Part shown: positions 53,355 through 62,533 of the stretch, piece by piece
How positions within the stretch are numbered: the first letter of the stretch is position 1
Layout of the letters: each line of letters begins with the position of its first letter
DNA from: Oerskovia merdavium
GTDB lineage: Bacteria; Actinomycetota; Actinomycetes; Actinomycetales; Cellulomonadaceae
NCBI RefSeq assembly: GCF_014836755.1
Contig: NZ_JACSQF010000001.1
Coordinates: 355,754 to 419,753 of the forward strand
DNA length: 64,000 nt
Reading direction: 5' to 3'
The notes under the pieces: generated by a model
Seen by the model: only the letters and a program-made list of their open reading frames with translations
Told to the model about the DNA's origin: nothing
Database searches by the model: none
Program-made: the position numbers and the translations under genes

Positions 53355-54530
53355 TCACGCCACGGGTTCGACCTCACGCGGCATCGGGTCGAGGACGACC
53401 CATCGCCCGCCGTTCGCCTCGATCTCGGGGAGCGCCTTGCGGACCTCGTCGAGCAGGTCCGGCACGAAGAGCAGGACGCGATCGGGGCGCAGCCCGACCA
53501 GGTCGGCGGGCGAGACGATCGGGATGCGGTTGCCAGGCATGGTCCGCCCGTGCTTGGCGACCGACGCGTCGGCCACGGCCACGACCTGCTCCTTCTCGAT
53601 GTGCGCCGAGCGGAGCAGCGCCGAGGTGCGCGAGGCCGCGCCGTACCCCGCGACGACCAGACCCTCGGCCGTCGTCCCGCGCAGGTACTCCTCGATCGCG
53701 GCGACCGACTCCGACAGTGCGGTCCCGAGCGTCGCGACGTACGCCGGGTCGGTGATCCCCTCCGCAAGCTCACGCTCGACCATCGCCGTCACGTCGGCCG
53801 TCTGGGCTCCGAAACGGGACCCCTCCTTGGCGAAGGCGAGCATCACGGTCCCGCCGTAGAGCGGGTACTCCCACGCGCCCACGGCGACGAGGCCGACCTC
53901 CTTGCCCATCTCGACGAGGGCAGGCGTCGAGTAGTACGCGAAGTGCCCGTGCCGCAACGCGTTCCAGATCCCGGAGCGGACGATCGCCGCGACCGTGTGG
54001 TACTGCATGAGCAGCACCCCGTCGTCGGTCAGGTGCCCGGCGCGCTCGAGCAGCGCGGCCTTCTGGTCGGCGTCGTGCATCATGCCGAAGATGTCGACGA
54101 GCAGCTCGGCCTCACCCTCCGAGACCTCGACCATGTCGCGGGCCGCGAGCTGGTCCACCCAGGAGCCTCCGTGCGGGCTCGGGTACTCCAGGACGCGGGT
54201 CCCCGGCCGGACGAACCCCGCCGCCTCGGCCTGCGCCACCGCCGCCTCGGCCTGCGCCACGAGGGCTGCCGGCTCGACGCCGCGCGGCTCCTGCGGGGTC
54301 GTGGGGTCGGTCTCGAGCTGGACGAGGCCGGTGCCGGTCCCGATCACCATCCGCAGCGGGTGCTCGGGGTCCGGCGTGGGGTCGTCGGGCAGGGGGAAGA
54401 GGTCGGCAGGCGGCTGGTCACCCAGGTCGAGGACGACGTAGCCCCCCTCGGCCCCCGACCAACGGTCGCGCCAGGAAGGGTCGGGCAAGGGGAGGCTGGT
54501 GGCCTCTGCGGTGCTGGTCGCGTCACTCAT
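53355..54530 (-). CDS. Sugar C-methyltransferase-like protein with eroded N-terminal and SAM motifs
   Basis: 391 residues. The C-terminal third is a good Methyltransf_14-type domain (YLRGTTAEGLVVAGYGAASRTSALLRSAHIEKEQVVAVADASVAKHGRTMPGNRIPIVSPADL). The middle (QYHTVAAIVRSGIWNALRHGHFAYYSTPALVEMGKEVGL) matches the body of TylCIII/NovU-type enzymes. The usual N-terminal Cys pairs of the zinc domain are absent (VVLDLGDQPPADLFPL remains) and the SAM-binding VLEIGSNDG motif reads VLEYPSPHGGS. It may be a repurposed or non-SAM version. ATG after GAGGAG; 34 bases after the SDR gene, same operon. Confidence 0.75.
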   Translation of the reverse strand: MSDATSTAEATSLPLPDPSWRDRWSGAEGGYVVLDLGDQPPADLFPLPDDPTPDPEHPLRMVIGTGTGLVQLETDPTTPQEPRGVEPAALVAQAEAAVAQAEAAGFVRPGTRVLEYPSPHGGSWVDQLAARDMVEVSEGEAELLVDIFGMMHDADQKAALLERAGHLTDDGVLLMQYHTVAAIVRSGIWNALRHGHFAYYSTPALVEMGKEVGLVAVGAWEYPLYGGTVMLAFAKEGSRFGAQTADVTAMVERELAEGITDPAYVATLGTALSESVAAIEEYLRGTTAEGLVVAGYGAASRTSALLRSAHIEKEQVVAVADASVAKHGRTMPGNRIPIVSPADLVGLRPDRVLLFVPDLLDEVRKALPEIEANGGRWVVLDPMPREVEPVA

Positions 54531-54564
54531 GCGGGCTCCTCGATGGGTCGTCGTGTTCGGGATG

Positions 54565-55587
54565 TCAGGGGGTGCGCAGGGTCGCGAGGTCGAGGCGTCC
54601 CGCGGATGCGAGCTCCTGGATCTTGCGCAAGCGGACGAAACGCGGTCCCTCGAAGTCGTCGGTCGTCAGCCCGCGCTCGCCGGCGTCGCGCCAGATCTCC
54701 CGGATGCCGTCGGGCACCGTCCACTGCGGGGCGAAGGCGGGCAGCACGGAGCGGATCTTCGTGAAGTCGACCTGATAGTTGCGGGCATCCGGACCGGCCC
54801 CGGCTGCGAAGGACACCGGCGCCCCGGTGATCTCGCTGACCTGCTCGGCGATGGTGCGGATCTGGACGACGTCCTCGTCGCGCCCGACGTTGAACGCCTG
54901 GTCGTGGACGGCCTCGCGCGGCGCCTCGAGCACCGCGAGGAAGGCTCGCGAGATGTCCTCGACGTGCACGAGCGGACGCCACGGCGACCCGTCGGACTGG
55001 AGCCGGACCTGGCCCTGGGTGAACGCCGTCCCGGTGAGGTTGTTCACCACGATGTCGGCCCGCAGGCGCGGCGACGAGCCGTAGGCCGTCGCGTTGCGCA
55101 GGTAGCTAGGGGAGAACGAGGCGTCCGCGAGCGGGGAGATCCCCTGCTCCGCCATGACCTTGCTCTCACCGTAAGGGGTGACCGGGTTGAAGTCGCCGTC
55201 CTCGGCGACGGGGGCATCGCCTCCTGCCCCGTAGAGGGAGCACGACGACGAGAAGAGGAACCGCTCGACACCCGCGGCCTTGGCCGCGCGCGCCATGTGC
55301 ACCGCGCCCTCGGCGTTGACGGAGTACGTCGCCCCGGGGTTGAGGTGACCGATCGGGTCGTTGGAGATCGCCGCGAGGTGGACCACCGCGTCGAAGCCCT
55401 CGAGATCGGCCGGGACCACGTCGCGGATGTCACCGGTGCGTTGCTCGTAGCCACCGGGCTGGGGGCCGAAGTCGCACCCGTCGTACCACCCGGCATCGAG
55501 GCCGACGACCTCGTGCCCCGCCTCCTGGAGGAACGGGACGAGGACCGCTCCGATGTATCCACGGTCTCCGTCAACCAGTACGCGCAT
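54565..55587 (-). CDS. NAD-dependent epimerase/dehydratase (extended SDR)
   Basis: 340 residues from the ATG at 55587 (AAGGA site). Rossmann motif GDRGYIG with the three glycines kept, VVHLAAISNDP, the catalytic Ser/Tyr/Lys as SSSCSLYG and YGESK, and RPLVHVEDISRAFLAVLEAP. Such SDRs accompany C-methyltransferases in branched deoxysugar pathways, acting on a 4-keto or 4-hydroxy group. First gene of a two-gene minus-strand operon. Confidence 0.9.
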   Translation of the reverse strand: MRVLVDGDRGYIGAVLVPFLQEAGHEVVGLDAGWYDGCDFGPQPGGYEQRTGDIRDVVPADLEGFDAVVHLAAISNDPIGHLNPGATYSVNAEGAVHMARAAKAAGVERFLFSSSCSLYGAGGDAPVAEDGDFNPVTPYGESKVMAEQGISPLADASFSPSYLRNATAYGSSPRLRADIVVNNLTGTAFTQGQVRLQSDGSPWRPLVHVEDISRAFLAVLEAPREAVHDQAFNVGRDEDVVQIRTIAEQVSEITGAPVSFAAGAGPDARNYQVDFTKIRSVLPAFAPQWTVPDGIREIWRDAGERGLTTDDFEGPRFVRLRKIQELASAGRLDLATLRTP

Positions 55588-55745
55588 GATGGTCCTTCTC
55601 AGCCAGGGGCAGGGTGGGTAGGTTCGCTGTCGAAGATACTCGCTCCCCCGACGCCTCAGCACTGCAGGAGCGGGTGGAATCCGCCCCGGGTGATCTTCCG
55701 GCGATCGGTGCATCAACCGGCAGACCGTGCGGGAGAATCGCACGC

Positions 55746-57785
55746 ATGAAGGTCCTCCGTGTCTCCCACAGCGCCGTCGTCGACGCCTGGCGCGGGCGGG
55801 AGCGTGGCCTGCGGGCCCGCGGGGTCGACGTCCGCCTCCTGAGCGCCCGGACCTGGGACGAGGGCGGCACGGCGGTCGATCTGGTGCGCCGTCCCGGCGA
55901 GAAGGTCCTGGGCGTGCGCACGATCGGCAGCCACCCGGCGCTCTTCCTCTACGACCCGCTGCCGCTGTGGCACGCGCTCGGCGAGACCTGGGACGTCGTC
56001 GACGTCCATGAGGAACCCTTCGCGCTCGCCACGGCCGAGGTGCTCCTCCTTCGCGCGCTGCGGCGGATGACCGGAACTCCGCCGGCGCCCTACGTCCTGT
56101 ACTCGGCGCAGAACATCACCAAGCGCTACCCCTGGCCTTTCCGGTGGCTCGAGGCTCGCGCCCTGCGCGGGGCCTCCGCGATCTCGGTGTGCAACGAGGA
56201 AGCAGGACGCGTGGCCCGTGCCAAGGGCATACGGGGAGCTGTCGAGGTGATCCCTCTCGGCGTCGACGTCGAGCACTTCTCGCCCGGGCCGGCGGACGAG
56301 CACGCACCCGGGCATGCCGACCACGGGACGCGCGCTCCGTCGTCGGGCCGTGTCGTGGTCGGATATGCCGGGCGGCTCGCCTCGCACAAGGGCGTCGACG
56401 TCCTCCTGCGCGCCGTCGCCGGCGACGACCGCCTGGCGCTGCGCGTCGCCGGAGCGGGACCCGACGCCGACGCGCTCCGTGCGACGGCCGGCCCGCTGGG
56501 CGACCGGGTCACGTTCCTCGGGCCGCTCGACGACGCCGCGCTGCCCGACTTCTACCGCGGGCTCGACGTGCTCGCGGTGCCCTCGCGCAACACGCCGGGG
56601 TGGATCGAGCAGTTCGGTCGCGTGGCCGTCGAGGCGATGGCGTGCGGCACCCCGGTCGTGGCGAGCGACTCCGGCGCGCTGCCGGACGTCGTCGGCGGCG
56701 CGGGGCTGCTCGTCCCCCCGGGAGACCCCGACGCCCTGCGGCGAGCCCTGCTCCGCGTGGGGACCGACCCGGACCTCGCCGCGACGCTCCGGCGCGAGGG
56801 GCTCGAGCGGGCCGCGACCTGCAGCTGGGCAGAGGTCGCCCACCGCTACCACCGGATGTACACCGACGTCCTGGCCGAGGCCGCGCAGCCCGGCGCGACA
56901 CCGGCTCGACCAGCAGGCGACCTCACCGCACCTGAGGTCGTGGTCGTGGCCTACGGCTCCCCCGAGCTGCTGGCCGACGCCCTGGCACCGCTCGCCGGAA
57001 AGTTCGAGCTGACCGTCGTCGACAACTCCTCGATGCCGGAGATCCGCGAGGTCGCGGCACTCGCGGGGGCGACCTACCTCGACCCGGGACGCAACGGCGG
57101 CTTCGCAGCGGGAGTCAACCACGCACTCGCTCACCGGCGGACTCCCGGGTCCGACGTGCTGCTCCTGAACCCTGACGCCGTGGTCACGCCCGAGGACGTC
57201 GTCGCGCTCCAGCTCGGCCTGCACGGCGACCCGCGGGCCGCGAGCGCCGGACCACGACAGGTCGACGGGGAGGGGACCGCTGCTCGTGTCACGTGGCCCT
57301 ACCCCTCGCCGCTCGCCACCTGGGTCGAGGCAGCCGGCCTCGGGAGGCTGCGGTCGACTCCCCCCGACCGTTCGTTCGTGATCGGGTCCGTGCTCCTGCT
57401 CCGTGCACAGGCGCTCGCAGAGGTGGGTGGCTTCGACGAGCGGTTCTTCCTGTACGCCGAGGAGACGGACTGGGCGTACCGGGCCACGCTCGCCGGCTGG
57501 CGCCACGTCCTCGTCCCTGAAGCTCGCGCACTGCACCTGGGAGGCGCGACGAGCAGCGACCCGGCCCGACGCGAGACCCACTTCCACGCGTCCCAGGAAC
57601 GCTACCTGCGCAAGCACTTCGGGGTACTCGGCTGGCAGACGGCCCGGGTCGCGGCGCTGCTCGGGTCGGCCGCGCGAGCCGTCGCCCTCCGTGGCCCCGC
57701 ACAGCACGCCGCGCGTCGGCGGGTCGGCCTCTACGCACGCGGTCCGGTGCGCTCCGAGGCGGCGCTCCCGGTGGGTGCACGATGA
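55746..57785 (+). CDS. Two-domain glycosyltransferase (GT4 fused to GT2)
   Basis: 679 residues from the ATG at 55746. Residues 1 to about 385 are a complete GT4: RVSHSAVVDAWRGRERGLRARG, VVVGYAGRLASHKGVDVLLRAV, and VPSRNTPGWIEQFGRVAVEAMACGTPVVASDSGALPD. Residues about 400-640 are a complete GT2: VVVVAYGSPELLADAL, LTVVDNSS, GRNGGFAAGVNHAL, DVLLLNPDAVVTPEDV and GGFDERFFLYAEETDWAYRATLAG. Two linkages may be made by one polypeptide, the GT2 half being rhamnosyltransferase-like (WbbL type). ATG overlaps nothing upstream; the next gene overlaps its stop by four bases. Confidence 0.9.
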   Translation: MKVLRVSHSAVVDAWRGRERGLRARGVDVRLLSARTWDEGGTAVDLVRRPGEKVLGVRTIGSHPALFLYDPLPLWHALGETWDVVDVHEEPFALATAEVLLLRALRRMTGTPPAPYVLYSAQNITKRYPWPFRWLEARALRGASAISVCNEEAGRVARAKGIRGAVEVIPLGVDVEHFSPGPADEHAPGHADHGTRAPSSGRVVVGYAGRLASHKGVDVLLRAVAGDDRLALRVAGAGPDADALRATAGPLGDRVTFLGPLDDAALPDFYRGLDVLAVPSRNTPGWIEQFGRVAVEAMACGTPVVASDSGALPDVVGGAGLLVPPGDPDALRRALLRVGTDPDLAATLRREGLERAATCSWAEVAHRYHRMYTDVLAEAAQPGATPARPAGDLTAPEVVVVAYGSPELLADALAPLAGKFELTVVDNSSMPEIREVAALAGATYLDPGRNGGFAAGVNHALAHRRTPGSDVLLLNPDAVVTPEDVVALQLGLHGDPRAASAGPRQVDGEGTAARVTWPYPSPLATWVEAAGLGRLRSTPPDRSFVIGSVLLLRAQALAEVGGFDERFFLYAEETDWAYRATLAGWRHVLVPEARALHLGGATSSDPARRETHFHASQERYLRKHFGVLGWQTARVAALLGSAARAVALRGPAQHAARRRVGLYARGPVRSEAALPVGAR

Positions 57786-59128
57786 GGCTCCGGCAGCTCC
57801 GGCACGGGTCGGCGGTCCTCGTCGGAGGGGTGGCGCTCGTCGCGGTGCTGGCCCTCGTCGGCGTCCTGGTCCCGGCCACCGGTCCGGTCGCGCTCGGCGC
57901 GGCCGTGGTCCTGCTCGCGATCGGGCTCACGGTGTACGAGCCCGTGGCCGTCCCCATCCTCGCGATGCCCGCGCTGGTGGTCGTCCAGCGGGTCGGTGGC
58001 GGTGGGGTCGACCTGTCGCTCAGTGACTTCGCCCTCTTCGGCGCCTTCTGGTTCGCCCTGTTCTTCGCCCCGCGCCCGTTCTCCGGCCCCATGCGTTCGT
58101 TGCTCTGGCTGTCGGCGCTCTACCAGGTCGCGACCCTCTTCACGGTCATCGCGAACCCCTACGTCGCCAACACCGTGGAGTGGTTCCACGCGTGGCTCTC
58201 CGTGGGCGGCGCCCTCGTGGTCGGCTGGGCCGTCGGACGCGCCGGCAGGGCCCGTGTCGGCCTGACGCTGTTCCTCGTCCCGTGCCTGGGGATCGCCGTC
58301 CTCACGTGCGTCACCGCGCTGCAGCAGCTCGCCGCGGGCAACACGGGAGCCGTCTATCTCGAGTGGCCCTTCGGGATGCACAAGAACTTCATCGGGTGCG
58401 TGCTCGCGTTCGCCGCCCTCGTCGCGTACGCCCGGCCGTGGTGGGTGGGCTGGCCCCGTTGGTTCGCGCTCGCATCGTTCTGGCTGTGCAGCCTCGCGGT
58501 CCTCGCTTCCCAGGCGCGCCAGGCCCTGGTCGGGCTCGCCATCGGGCTCATCCTCGTGACCCTGCGCGCCGACCCGGACCGCAAGCGGTCCAAGCTGATC
58601 CTGCTCGCCGTGATCCCGGCGATCTACTTCGTCGTGCTCGTGGTGCGCGAGCAGCTCTCCGAGAACAACCAGTTCAACTCCGCCTACCAGAGGCTCGCCT
58701 GGTACCAGCAGGCGCTCGAGGTGTGGCACCAGAACGAGGCCTTCGGCGTGGGCCTGCGGTGGTGGACGGCCGGACGGACCGAGTACTTCTTCCAGCCGCC
58801 GAACGCCGAGCTCGAGGTGCTCTCCTCGGCGGGCGTCGTGGGGCTCATCGGCTTCCTGGTGCTGTTCTTCGGGGCCTTCGTCGTCCTGTGGCGGATGAAC
58901 CCCCGCTTCGGCACGTTGGCCTTCTCCATCCTTCTCATGCGTTTCATCCAGGGCCAGTTCGACCTCTTCTGGTCCTCCGTGGTGGTCTCGGTCCCTTTCA
59001 TGATCGTCGGCCTGTGCGTCGGCGCGGAGGCCTACGCCCGAAGACAGCAGGAGGCGCGAGACCTCACCGGGGACGTCCTCCCCAACCCCGACCACCTGCG
59101 GTCGGTCGAAGAGATGAGAAGCGTGTGA
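57782..59128 (+). CDS. O-antigen ligase/polymerase-like membrane protein
   Basis: 448 residues with about 11-12 helices. It has the Wzy_C/WaaL profile: a large extracytoplasmic loop with VREQLSENNQFNSAYQRLAWYQQALEVWHQNEAFGVGLRWW (about 275-320; the conserved RxxxxxxAxxxxxxxPxxGxG-type motif), and many Leu/Val/Phe segments. It would polymerise repeat units or attach them to an acceptor outside the membrane. Overlaps both neighbours by four bases. Which of the two functions applies cannot be read from sequence. Confidence 0.85.
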   Translation: MRLRQLRHGSAVLVGGVALVAVLALVGVLVPATGPVALGAAVVLLAIGLTVYEPVAVPILAMPALVVVQRVGGGGVDLSLSDFALFGAFWFALFFAPRPFSGPMRSLLWLSALYQVATLFTVIANPYVANTVEWFHAWLSVGGALVVGWAVGRAGRARVGLTLFLVPCLGIAVLTCVTALQQLAAGNTGAVYLEWPFGMHKNFIGCVLAFAALVAYARPWWVGWPRWFALASFWLCSLAVLASQARQALVGLAIGLILVTLRADPDRKRSKLILLAVIPAIYFVVLVVREQLSENNQFNSAYQRLAWYQQALEVWHQNEAFGVGLRWWTAGRTEYFFQPPNAELEVLSSAGVVGLIGFLVLFFGAFVVLWRMNPRFGTLAFSILLMRFIQGQFDLFWSSVVVSVPFMIVGLCVGAEAYARRQQEARDLTGDVLPNPDHLRSVEEMRSV

Positions 59129-60303
59129 GGATCCTGCAGATCGCCCCGGTGATCGGGCCGGGCACCGGCGTCGGGGCCGTTGCTCACCACCTGGAGCAGG
59201 AGTGGTGCGCGGCCGGGCACCAGGTGGGACGGTTCACCATGGACGACGCCCGGGGCTCGTGGCTCCCCGAGCCCGGTCCTGGCATGCGCGGGAAGCTCGC
59301 ACTCATGGCACGGGTCGTCTGGTTCTCGACGGTGGGCAGCCTCCTCGCACGCAGGGAGCTGCGGCGGCACCCCGACGTCGTCGCGCTCTGCCACAACGAC
59401 GTCCTGGCAGGCGACGTCTACGTCAACCACGGCATCCTGCAGGCCGCGATGCGCTCACGAGGCAGCTACGGGCTCCGCATGCTCCGCAACCCCATGCACC
59501 TCTTCGTCGCGGCACGTGACACCTTGCGGTACCGGTCGGCGATCCACCAGGCCGTGGTCAACCTCGTCGACGAGGAGGACTCGGCGCTCCGGGCCACCTA
59601 CCCGCGGCTGCGACCACGGACCGTCACGATCGGCAACGGGGTCGACGTCGGGCGGTACCGGCCGCCCACGACGTCGGAGCGCACCGCAGCACGTCGTCGC
59701 CTGGGTCTGACCGACGACGACGTCGCCCTGCTCTTCGTCGGGCACGAGTTCGAGCGCAAGGGACTCCCGGCGGTGATGCACGCCCTAGCCCTGCTGCCGG
59801 CCCGTTTTCGCCTGATCGTCGTCGGGGGGACACCGGACATGGTGCAGGACGCCGGTCGTGCCGCCGACCGCCTGGGCCTGTCCGACCGCGTCATCCTTCT
59901 CGGACAGGTCCCCGACCCTCGTGAGGCCTTTCACGCGAGCGACGTCTTCACGTTCCCGAGCGCGTACGAGTCCTACGGGCTCGTGGTCCTCGAGGCGCTC
60001 GCGTGCGGGGTACCGGTCGTCGCGACGCCCGTCGGCTGCGTGCCCGAGGTCCTGCACGACGGCATCGACGGCTACATGACGTCGGCCGACCCCGGAGCAC
60101 TCGCACGAGCGGTCCGTGACCTCGCCGGCCTGGACCGCAGCGCGCTCGCCACCGCGGCGCGAGCCGTGGCCGAGGAGCACTCCTGGCACGAGGTGTCGCA
60201 GTCGTACCTCCGTCTGTTCGAGTCCCTCCACCACCCAGGCTCGACGGGGCCGACCACGAGCATCAACCCCGCGCCGCTGCGCACGAAGGGAGAGACCGCG
60301 TGA
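59125..60303 (+). CDS. Glycosyltransferase family 4
   Basis: 392 residues, GTG at 59125 overlapping the ligase stop. Motifs: IAPVIGPGTGVGAVAHHLEQEW, VTIGNGVDVGRYRPP, LLFVGHEFERKGLPAVMHAL and FPSAYESYGLVVLEALACGVPVVATPVGCVPE (EX7E). Operon with the two following glycosyltransferases. Confidence 0.93.
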   Translation: MRILQIAPVIGPGTGVGAVAHHLEQEWCAAGHQVGRFTMDDARGSWLPEPGPGMRGKLALMARVVWFSTVGSLLARRELRRHPDVVALCHNDVLAGDVYVNHGILQAAMRSRGSYGLRMLRNPMHLFVAARDTLRYRSAIHQAVVNLVDEEDSALRATYPRLRPRTVTIGNGVDVGRYRPPTTSERTAARRRLGLTDDDVALLFVGHEFERKGLPAVMHALALLPARFRLIVVGGTPDMVQDAGRAADRLGLSDRVILLGQVPDPREAFHASDVFTFPSAYESYGLVVLEALACGVPVVATPVGCVPEVLHDGIDGYMTSADPGALARAVRDLAGLDRSALATAARAVAEEHSWHEVSQSYLRLFESLHHPGSTGPTTSINPAPLRTKGETA

Positions 60304-61328
60304 GGATCGTCCACGCCATCCGGTCCGACGGGTTCGCCGGGGTCGAGAGGCACGTGGCCCGCCTCGCCGCCGAGCAGGCTCGGAGGGGCGACACGGTGCT
60401 CGTCGTCGGAGGCAGACAGGATGCCATGGCCTCCGCGCTGGCGAACACCGGGGTCCGCAGGGCCGCGGCCGCGCGAACGATGGACGTGGCCCGGGCGATC
60501 CGTTCCTCGTCCCGCAACGCCGACGTGGTCCACACCCACATGACCGCGGCCGAGGTCGGCACGACCCTCGCAGGGGCATCCGGCCGGAGGCTGCCCCCCG
60601 TCGTCACGACACGTCACTTCGCCGGCCCGCGCGGCAGCGGTCCCGGCTCTGCTCTCGTGGCCGCAGTCGGACGGCACCGGGTCGACGTGCAGATCGCCAT
60701 CAGCCGCTACGTCGCGGAGTCGGTCGACGGCCCGAGCGTCGTCGTCCACCCCGGAGTCCTCGACCAGCCCGCGGGGCTGAGCGTGTCCGACCGGCGCCGC
60801 ACGATCGTGATGCTCCAACGGCTCGAACCCGAGAAGCGGACCGGTGCAGGAATGCACGCGTTCGCCGCCTCGGGGCTCGCTGCGCACGGCTGGTCCCTCG
60901 AGATCGCGGGCGACGGCTCGGAGCGTGGGGAGCTCGAGGTCCTGGCGGGCCAACTGGGGATCGCGACGGCTGTCACGTTCCTCGGCCATCAGCGCGACAC
61001 CGAGCCGCTTCTCAGGACGGCCTCGATCCTGCTCGCTCCCTGCGACGTGGAAGGCCTCGGGCTGAGCGTCCTGGAGGCGATGTCCTACGGGCTCCCCGTC
61101 GTGGCCTCTGCGGCCGGTGGCCACCTCGAGACCCTCGAGGGTCTCGACCCGCTCGCGCTCTTCCCGCCCGGGGACGTGGAGTCCGCGGGGACACGGCTGC
61201 GGTCGCTCGCGCGGGACCCGAGCCGTCGCGAGGCCTACGCGAGCGCCGCCCGATCCGCCCAGCGCACCCGTTTCACCGTCGAGGCACAAGCCTCGGCGAC
61301 CGCTGCTGTCTATCGGAGCGTCCTGTGA
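60300..61328 (+). CDS. Glycosyltransferase family 4
   Basis: 342 residues, GTG at 60300, four-base overlap with the gene before. Motifs: HAIRSDGFAGVERHVARLAAEQARRG, IVMLQRLEPEKRTGAGMHAF and APCDVEGLGLSVLEAMSYGLPVVASAAGGHLE. Confidence 0.92.
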   Translation: MRIVHAIRSDGFAGVERHVARLAAEQARRGDTVLVVGGRQDAMASALANTGVRRAAAARTMDVARAIRSSSRNADVVHTHMTAAEVGTTLAGASGRRLPPVVTTRHFAGPRGSGPGSALVAAVGRHRVDVQIAISRYVAESVDGPSVVVHPGVLDQPAGLSVSDRRRTIVMLQRLEPEKRTGAGMHAFAASGLAAHGWSLEIAGDGSERGELEVLAGQLGIATAVTFLGHQRDTEPLLRTASILLAPCDVEGLGLSVLEAMSYGLPVVASAAGGHLETLEGLDPLALFPPGDVESAGTRLRSLARDPSRREAYASAARSAQRTRFTVEAQASATAAVYRSVL

Positions 61329-62533
61329 GTCGGTACCTGTCCCTCCGGCCGCACCGACCACGTGACCCGGACGGCAACGAGATCGTGGTGGTCTCGCTCG
61401 AGGCGTGGGACGACCACTGGCGGCGCAACCAGTACCTCGTCGCCGGTCTGCTCCGCGCGGACCCCACGCTCCGGGTGCTCTTCGTCGAGCCGGCCACGGA
61501 CCCCCTGCACGAGCTCCGACGGGGGTTCCTCCCTCGCCCGGGCAAGGGCCTGCGCCGGGCCACGGATCTCGAGGGCGTGGACCCCGACCGCCTGTGGCTC
61601 TATCAGCCGACCAAGATCCTGCCTCGCAGGATCGACCCGGTGGTCGACGGCAGGCTCGCGGCGCTCACGCGTCGTGCCGCACGTCGCGCCGGCCTCACGC
61701 ACCCTGTGCTGTGGATCAACGACCCGGCGGCGGCGAACCTGCTCGACCTGACCTCCTGGCCCGCGCTCTACGACGTGACGGACGACTGGTTGGCGGCGAA
61801 CCGGACGTCCGAGGAACTTCGGCGGCTCGCAGCCGACGAGCGGACGCTGCTCGTCGGCTGCGGTGAGGTCGTCGTGTGCTCCGAGCACCTCGCACGGTCC
61901 AAGGGAGCAGATCGCGCGGTCACGCTCATCACCAACGCGGTGGACCTCGACCGCTACCGTCGCCCGGTCCCTCGACCGCCCGACCTGCCTGCCGGCCCCG
62001 TGGCCCTCTACCTCGGCACGGTCCACCACGACAGGTTCGACGTCCCGACGCTGCTGAGGACCGCACGAGAGCTCGACGGCACGGGGACGGTCGTCCTGGT
62101 CGGCCCGCTCGTCGACCTCAGCACGGAGGAGGTCCGTGCCCTGCGGGCTGCCGGGGTCCGGCTGCTCGGTTCACGGCCCTGGTCTGCCGTTCCCGGTTAC
62201 CTGCAGCACGCGACGGTGCTCCTGGTCCCGCACCTCGTCAACGACTTCACCGACAGCCTGGACCCGATCAAGCTCTACGAGTACCGTGCCGTCGGGCGAC
62301 CCGTCGTCGCGACGCCGGTCGCAGGTTTCCGGGACACGACAGATCCGCAGGTGACGGTCGCGGCTGCCGCCGACTTCGCCTCCGCCGTGCGAGAGATCCT
62401 CTCGGCCCCGGGGACCGGGGCCGAGGACCGGCTTGCGGACGTCGCCGAGGACGTCCCGACGTGGGAGGGACAGACCCGCCGCATGGCGGAGGTCATCGAC
62501 CGCCTGCGGTCACCCGTTCCCACACGTCGCTGA
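61325..62533 (+). CDS. Glycosyltransferase (GT-B, TuaH-like)
   Basis: 402 residues, GTG at 61325. The N-terminal domain starts with VVVSLEAWDDHWRRNQYLVAGLL and YDVTDDWLAA, a pattern of TuaH/WcaI-like enzymes; the C-terminal part has ALYLGTVHHDRFDVPTLLRTA and LLVPHLVNDFTDSLDPIKLYEYRAVGRPVVATPVAGF. Its last 41 bases overlap the convergent glycosyltransferase gene. Confidence 0.88.
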   Translation: MSRYLSLRPHRPRDPDGNEIVVVSLEAWDDHWRRNQYLVAGLLRADPTLRVLFVEPATDPLHELRRGFLPRPGKGLRRATDLEGVDPDRLWLYQPTKILPRRIDPVVDGRLAALTRRAARRAGLTHPVLWINDPAAANLLDLTSWPALYDVTDDWLAANRTSEELRRLAADERTLLVGCGEVVVCSEHLARSKGADRAVTLITNAVDLDRYRRPVPRPPDLPAGPVALYLGTVHHDRFDVPTLLRTARELDGTGTVVLVGPLVDLSTEEVRALRAAGVRLLGSRPWSAVPGYLQHATVLLVPHLVNDFTDSLDPIKLYEYRAVGRPVVATPVAGFRDTTDPQVTVAAAADFASAVREILSAPGTGAEDRLADVAEDVPTWEGQTRRMAEVIDRLRSPVPTRR

